Source: CAZTZL01 sp964617625 (GTDB lineage Bacteria; Zhuqueibacterota; QNDG01; DSAB01). Taken from it: a stretch of DNA of 10,143 nucleotides. The notes beneath the pieces are model-generated. The model did no database searches, was not told the origin of the DNA, and saw only the letters and a list, made by a program, of their open reading frames with translations. The position numbers were made by a program, and so were the translations under genes. Location of the stretch: contig CAZTZL010000100.1 in assembly GCA_964617625.1 (NCBI GenBank), positions 1 to 10,143 on the forward strand. The letters run 5' to 3'. Below are positions 6,242 to 10,143 of this stretch, in pieces. Positions within the stretch are counted from its first letter, which is position 1. Every line of letters starts with the position of its first letter.

Positions 6242-6613
6242 ATGAATGAAGAAAAAACAAAGCAATTCCCCAAACAGAAGACTCTTTTAAAAGATTGGAA
6301 AACCATTGTTCCTGAAATCGGTAAATGGCTGATTGTTGTGTGGCTTTTATGGCCGCTGGCTAATCCTGTCCCCGGCAGGTGGACTGTGGCGCGTATTGTA
6401 CTTGGTGTATGTCTTTTCGTGATCTTTGCCGGGAAAGTGTTCTATGATGTCATCATCATGGATTATATCAGGCAGAAACGGACTTCCGTAAAACAGGATA
6501 TTATTACGCTCGTTGCTATGGTTTCAATTATCGCTTTGCTTGTCGGACTGGTACTCGTACTTTTCGGCTTGTTCATCGTAAAATGGGCAGCAAGCGCCAA
6601 TTCTCCAGCATGA
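6242..6613 (+). CDS. small membrane protein of unknown function
   Basis: The protein has 123 residues from ATG 6242, with GAAGAG at 6229-6234 and 7-base spacing. I do not recognise the family. A charged N-terminus of about 27 residues is followed by three hydrophobic segments: about 28-44 (KWLIVVWLLWPL), 50-73 (ARIVLGVCLFVIFAG) and 87-113 (a long stretch of I, L, V, A and G). A basic stretch IRQKRTSVKQ lies between the second and third. By the positive-inside rule that loop should be cytoplasmic. It follows yraN by 15 bases and is probably the last gene of the rnhB transcript. No catalytic motif is visible. Confidence 0.7.
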   Translation: MNEEKTKQFPKQKTLLKDWKTIVPEIGKWLIVVWLLWPLANPVPGRWTVARIVLGVCLFVIFAGKVFYDVIIMDYIRQKRTSVKQDIITLVAMVSIIALLVGLVLVLFGLFIVKWAASANSPA

Positions 6614-6633
6614 AAATTTTATTGCTTTCTGCC

Positions 6634-6662
6634 TTGACATTTTTAGATGGATGGCTTATATT
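6634..6662 (+). promoter_or_regulatory. strong sigma70-type promoter before the acetyltransferase gene
   Basis: A consensus TTGACA at 6634-6639 is followed after 17 bases by TATATT at 6657-6662. Transcription would start near 6669. The distance to the GNAT start at 6842 implies a leader of about 170 bases. The -10 surroundings (TGGCTTATATTTTT) resemble those of the ferredoxin promoter (TGGCTATATTTTT). Confidence 0.62.
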
Positions 6663-6668
6663 TTTCTA

Positions 6669-6770
6669 TATTCTATTTTGCACACTGAATATTCCATAAC
6701 ATCAGAATGGTATTTATAGCTAATAATACCTGAATTATTAAGAGAATCTTGTCCGGAAAGATTCCCTTTT
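6669..6770 (+). ncRNA. candidate small RNA or structured leader
   Basis: The segment is bounded by a strong promoter and a terminator-like hairpin, with no credible reading frame between them. GGTATT (6709-6714) can pair with AATACC (6725-6730), with optional extension TCAG (6702-6705) to CTGA (6730-6733). TAATAAT (6721-6727) can pair with ATTATTA (6734-6740). These two stems overlap and are mutually exclusive. A third stem at 6744-6764 is followed by T residues. I recognise no known riboswitch or sRNA family. It could be an independent RNA of about 100 bases or a leader that controls the acetyltransferase gene. Confidence 0.28.
6744..6770 (+). terminator. terminator-like hairpin in the leader before the GNAT gene
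   Basis: GAATCTT at 6744-6750 and AAGATTC at 6758-6764 form a 7-bp stem with a 7-base loop, followed by CC and TTTT at 6767-6770. The stem is AT-rich and the T-run is short, so termination may be partial. It lies about 100 bases after the predicted transcription start and about 70 before the next gene. Confidence 0.4.
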
Positions 6771-6841
6771 AAATTGTCAGATATAAATTCTACTTCACCA
6801 ATATCAGCATTGTTATTCATTTTTAATAATAGGTGAAAGCC

Positions 6842-7585
6842 ATGAATGATTCTGAGCAGAAGGTTCCTGATAATACTCTCGAAATTTTAGCGAGGAATTT
6901 TTTCAAAGAGAGTATTGAATATGGTTTTCAACAAGTGGATTATATCCGGTTTGCCAACGTTCTGTTTGATCTTTCCATGCATAATGAGAATGGAGCCGTC
7001 AAAAAGAAAACGGATATGAAAAAATATGATATAACAAAAAAAATGAAATTGCCACTCAAAGGGAAGCGAGTGTGGATTCGGGCTCCGCAACCCGAGAAAG
7101 ATAAATTACTCCTCAAGAAATGGCTTTCGGACGAGTTTGGCAAATATTTTCTTTTTTCGCGCACGACTGCCGAATCCATCGATCTCAATCAACTAATAAA
7201 TGAGCCATCCCATACCGTCGGTTTGATTATCTTTCCTGACGGGACACCTGTTGGTGCTGTTGCCTTTTTAAATCACGATAAAGGCCAGAACAAAGCGGAA
7301 CTGCGAAAACTCATCGGCGATCCCAATATGAGAGGAATGGGGCTGGCCAAAGAAGCCACGCGATTGTGGATTCAATACGGCCTTTCGACACTCAAACTGA
7401 AAAAGATATATTTAAATACACTGAATACAAATATTCGAAATATTCGCCTTAATGAAGAACTTGGTTTCAAAGTGGAGGGTCTTTTGTGCAACGAAGTGTT
7501 TGTTGACGGCCAATACAAAGATGTTCTTCGTATGGGGCTTTGGTTTAAATCCTTTAGTTCGGATGCTGAGAAAAATGTGATTTGA
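6842..7585 (+). CDS. GNAT family N-acetyltransferase, RimJ/RimL-like, with N-terminal extension
   Basis: The protein has 247 residues from ATG 6842, chosen over in-frame GTG 6833 because AGGTGA at 6831-6836 lies 5 bases before the ATG. From about residue 65 it follows the GNAT fold: an initial strand GKRVWIRAPQPEKDKLLLKKW, a strand VGLIIFPDGTPVGAVAF, the acetyl-CoA-binding motif A region with RGMGLAKEA, and the C-terminal LNTLNTNIRNIRLNEELGFKVEG, typical of RimJ/RimL relatives. It should transfer an acetyl group from acetyl-CoA to an amine, but the substrate is unknown. The first 60 or so residues, including EILARNFFKESIEYGF and DYIRFANVLFDLSM, form an extra helical segment that I cannot assign. 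It has its own upstream promoter and converges with the histidine kinase gene. Confidence 0.82.
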   Translation: MNDSEQKVPDNTLEILARNFFKESIEYGFQQVDYIRFANVLFDLSMHNENGAVKKKTDMKKYDITKKMKLPLKGKRVWIRAPQPEKDKLLLKKWLSDEFGKYFLFSRTTAESIDLNQLINEPSHTVGLIIFPDGTPVGAVAFLNHDKGQNKAELRKLIGDPNMRGMGLAKEATRLWIQYGLSTLKLKKIYLNTLNTNIRNIRLNEELGFKVEGLLCNEVFVDGQYKDVLRMGLWFKSFSSDAEKNVI

Positions 7586-7674
7586 ATTCAGCGGAAGAAA
7601 ATGTTGTTCCTTCTTTATGTTTGTATACCATATCTATTTACATCAATTATTGCTAATTTTTTTGTTTGTCACTA

Positions 7675-10143
7675 TTAAACTCTTGGTTTGTATAATTCTT
7701 CATTAAGAAGAATGCGCCATAACAAACCTTTTTTACTTTCGCATTTTATTTTCCCCTGAAGCTGGTGCTCAACAAGATCAATGACCAGTCTTATTCCCAG
7801 ATGGCTGTCCTTTTGTATGTCAAATCCTTTTGGCAGACCTACGCCGTTGTCGGATACTTCTAAAACCAGCTCATTTTTTTCTTTTGTAAAAAGTTTGATT
7901 TTTATTTCACCCTGCCTTTTGTCAGGGAATGCGTATTTCAGCGAATTGGTGATCAACTCGTTGATGATGAGTCCGACAGGAATGGCCGTATCAATTAAAA
8001 CGTTGATGTTTTCCCCCTCCGTTGTAAAAATAATCCGGCCGGAGGAAACAAGTTGGCTGCTTTTTAAAAGTGAAACAAGATCATTGATATACTCTTTTAA
8101 ATTGAGATGGGATAAATCTTTGGAATCGTACAATTTTTGATGTGCTAGAGCCATGGATAATATTTTACTTTCGATTTCTTTGAAACTTGCTGTCATTTCT
8201 TTATTTTTGATATTTCGGGCTTTCAACCGGAGCATGGAGGAAATCACCTGCATGTTGTTTTTCGTTCTGTGATAAAGTTCTTTTAAAAGAATTTCTTTTT
8301 CGCGCAGGTCATTCTGCAGCTGATCTTCCGCTAATTTGCGATCGGTGATATCAGTGGTGATGCCCACCATGCCGATAATCGAGCCGTCATTATCATGCAA
8401 GGGGACTTTGGATACCAAAAGCCATATTTTTTCTCCTTCAGGATTTGCGCCGATTTCTTCATGGTTTATTATTATTTTACCGTTCCGGATTACTTTCTGG
8501 TCATCCGCAAAAAATCTTTCTGCCAGTTCTTTCGGGAAAATCTCGAAATCGGTTTTGCCGAGAATATCGATATCTTCATTTATCCCCAGATATTTTAAAT
8601 GTCCTTGCACACGATTGATATGAATTGGATTCACAATGATTTTCCGGTACTCTTTGTCTTTCACAAACACAGCGCACGGCAGATTATCGATCAATGTTCT
8701 GAGCAGAGAACGTTCCTTTGATATTGTTTCTCCTGCCTGTTTGCGTTCGGTGATATTCTGCAGCATCACAAGATAATAAACAAGTTTTCCTTTTTCATCA
8801 AGAATCTTGGATAGTGTAAGATGACCCCAGAGGATTTCTCCATTTTTTCTGATATAGCGTTTTTCTGTTTTGTAAATTGTTATTTGTCCCGAAGCCAGCT
8901 TCCTGATATTTTCAATATCTTGAGCAATATAATCCGGATGGGTTATCTCTTTAAATGAGAGCGATAGAATTTCTTTTTCTGTGTATCCCAACATACTGCA
9001 AAATGAAGGATTCGCTTTCACAAACCGAAATGATTTGTCTGATACTGCCATTCCAATAGGGCTGTCTTCGAAAATTCTACGGAAACGAGCTTCGCTCTCG
9101 TGCAGTGCTTCTTCTGCCGTCTTGCGCTCAGTGATGTCACGATCAACACCTCGGAATCCGGTGAGCTTTCCATTTGCATTTAAACTCGGCACAGCATTGC
9201 TCTCAAGCCAATGCCAGTTTCCATCCCTGTGTTTCCATCGAAGGATCAGATTTTTCCAGCCTTCATTTTTGGCAATCCATTTGGGCAACTGAGATTCAAT
9301 GAATTTCCTGTCCTCTTTATGAAGCAGGTTGATGCTCGGTTTACCCACTAAATCATCGGGTTTGTAGCCTAAGATGTCCTGTATTGCAGGATTGCAGTAG
9401 GTGTGTTTCCCATCTATGTCAATGGCCCAAATCCAGTCTCGCGAGGTTTCAACAATCGAATGAATGATATCTTCGCGTTGCTTAAGAAGATCTTCAGCCT
9501 GTTTGCGCTCGGTGATGTCCTGCACGATTCCTGTAAGAACTGCCGGATTGCCGAAGTCATCGAGGATTAGTTCCCCTGCTTCGGCCCATATAGTCCGAAC
9601 TGTGCCGTCGGGCCAGACGACGCGGTATTCAAGCGGGATTGGCTTTTTGTCCTTTATTACTGAAAGGTTCGATGCTTCCACGGCTGCCCTGTCTTCAGGA
9701 TGGATGGCCATGGCAATTACTTCGTTCAGATTTTCTGAGAATTCTTTTTTATCAATGCCAAAGATACGATACATCTCATCGGACCATTCCAGCCGGTTTT
9801 CTTGAACGTACCATGTCCAGTTTCCCACATGTGCCACATGCTGTGCTTTTTTAAGCGCAATTTCAGACAAGCGGAGTTGTTCTTCTGCACGTTTGCGCTC
9901 TGTAATGTCTCTTGCAATACTTAAAATCGCATCTTTCCCCTGAAATGTGACCAGAGTGGATTGAATTTCTACCGGGATGGTCTTTCCATTTTTTGTGGTG
10001 TGCGTTGTTTCGAAAACCTGTAATTTATCCGTCTTCATTCCTTTGATAAGATTCTTTATGGTTTTGGTATTTAAACTGGAATCGATATCAGGCGGACCCA
10101 TGGAAAGCAACTCTTTTCGAGAATATCCTAAGATCTTAATAGC
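7675..10143 (-). CDS. multi-PAS sensor histidine kinase, HisKA_2 type (N-terminus outside window)
   Basis: The stop is TAA at 7677-7675. The frame stays open through the right edge: codons beyond the nominal TTG at 10110 read AIKILGYSRKELLSM, a typical PAS sequence, so the gene is truncated by the window and the TTG is not the real start. At least 822 residues are visible. Five PAS units occur in order at about 10143-9890, 9885-9500, 9495-9118, 9115-8737 and 8720-8331. Each ends with a DITERK-like PAC signature (the last reads DITDRK). A HisKA_2-type dimerisation and phosphoacceptor region follows, with motif ELYHRTKNNMQ and the phospho-accepting histidine codon at 8271-8269. The HATPase domain has the N box NELITNSLKYAF near 7960-7925 and a G box DNGVGLP near 7855-7835. 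No membrane segment is visible, so sensing is probably cytoplasmic through PAS ligands or redox state. No partner response regulator is present. Confidence 0.93.
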   Translation of the reverse strand, partial: AIKILGYSRKELLSMGPPDIDSSLNTKTIKNLIKGMKTDKLQVFETTHTTKNGKTIPVEIQSTLVTFQGKDAILSIARDITERKRAEEQLRLSEIALKKAQHVAHVGNWTWYVQENRLEWSDEMYRIFGIDKKEFSENLNEVIAMAIHPEDRAAVEASNLSVIKDKKPIPLEYRVVWPDGTVRTIWAEAGELILDDFGNPAVLTGIVQDITERKQAEDLLKQREDIIHSIVETSRDWIWAIDIDGKHTYCNPAIQDILGYKPDDLVGKPSINLLHKEDRKFIESQLPKWIAKNEGWKNLILRWKHRDGNWHWLESNAVPSLNANGKLTGFRGVDRDITERKTAEEALHESEARFRRIFEDSPIGMAVSDKSFRFVKANPSFCSMLGYTEKEILSLSFKEITHPDYIAQDIENIRKLASGQITIYKTEKRYIRKNGEILWGHLTLSKILDEKGKLVYYLVMLQNITERKQAGETISKERSLLRTLIDNLPCAVFVKDKEYRKIIVNPIHINRVQGHLKYLGINEDIDILGKTDFEIFPKELAERFFADDQKVIRNGKIIINHEEIGANPEGEKIWLLVSKVPLHDNDGSIIGMVGITTDITDRKLAEDQLQNDLREKEILLKELYHRTKNNMQVISSMLRLKARNIKNKEMTASFKEIESKILSMALAHQKLYDSKDLSHLNLKEYINDLVSLLKSSQLVSSGRIIFTTEGENINVLIDTAIPVGLIINELITNSLKYAFPDKRQGEIKIKLFTKEKNELVLEVSDNGVGLPKGFDIQKDSHLGIRLVIDLVEHQLQGKIKCESKKGLLWRILLNEELYKPRV
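8331..9915 (-). repeat. five diverged repeats at PAS-PAC linkers of the histidine kinase
   Basis: A short block, GTTTGCGCTC followed by a GTGATGTC-like sequence, recurs near 9891, 9501, 9120, 8739 and 8335 with a period of about 380-405 bases. It encodes the DITERKxAE linker (on the minus strand) at the end of each PAS unit. The similarity reflects duplication of PAS modules inside one gene, not an independent repeat element. Confidence 0.6.

Noticed and set aside
7586..7674. Bidirectional terminator between the convergent GNAT and kinase genes
   Set aside because: Only short imperfect stems (for example GGAA with TTCC, ATTA with TAAT) are present; a T-run at about 7657-7663 exists but without a stable stem.
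7781..8140. 119-codon plus-strand frame opposite the histidine kinase
   Set aside because: It is antisense to conserved HATPase and HisKA_2 coding sequence; no independent support.
8331..9915. CRISPR-like or other periodic repeat on the right side
   Set aside because: The period of about 380-405 bases coincides with PAS units and the repeats encode the PAC linker, so they are explained by protein module duplication.

Overview
This is a stretch of bacterial chromosome, not obviously mobile. I see no integrase, transposase, phage gene, CRISPR array, tRNA or rRNA. The DNA is moderately AT-rich. Genes are tightly packed, TTG and GTG starts are common (positions 177, 4191, 5202, 5849), and Shine-Dalgarno sites are recognisable. 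A clostridial-type 2[4Fe-4S] ferredoxin, an MIP18/SufT-like Fe-S factor and an MnmA-like thiolase fused to an NFACT-R-like domain suit an anaerobic or Fe-S-rich lineage. I cannot name the phylum from the sequence alone.

Layout. Positions 2-76 look like the 3' end of a plus-strand gene that enters from the left. A compact plus-strand cluster follows (177-4097). It holds a P-loop NTPase carrying a C-terminal Asp23/Gls24-like domain, a GT39/ArnT-like membrane glycosyltransferase, an MIP18-family protein, and a PP-loop thiouridylase-like enzyme with an NFACT-R-like C-terminus. That last enzyme has no ATG, GTG or TTG start that keeps its ATP-binding loop. Next is a 55-residue ferredoxin at 4191-4358, with its own near-consensus promoter and a clear rho-independent terminator. 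Then come an FmdB-type zinc-ribbon protein and a thioredoxin with a CGAC active site (4552-5124), a 14-bp perfect palindrome, and an rnhB-yraN-small membrane protein cluster (5202-6613). The rnhB-yraN junction is a 4-base stop/start overlap.

The gap 6614-6841 has a strong sigma70-type promoter followed within about 100 bases by several small hairpins and a terminator-like stem with a short T-run. It could be a small RNA or a regulated leader for the downstream GNAT acetyltransferase (6842-7585). That gene converges on a large minus-strand sensor histidine kinase (7675 to beyond the right edge). The kinase has at least five PAS domains, a HisKA_2-type phosphoacceptor region and a HATPase domain. 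No response regulator is in the window.

The genes are mostly housekeeping or accessory: tRNA sulfur modification, Fe-S and redox proteins, RNA/DNA hybrid removal, glycosylation and signalling. I do not see a clear defence or biosynthetic system. The points most worth a second look are the non-canonical start or readthrough at 3084-3123, the P-loop/Asp23 fusion, and the promoter-hairpin-terminator block at 6634-6770.
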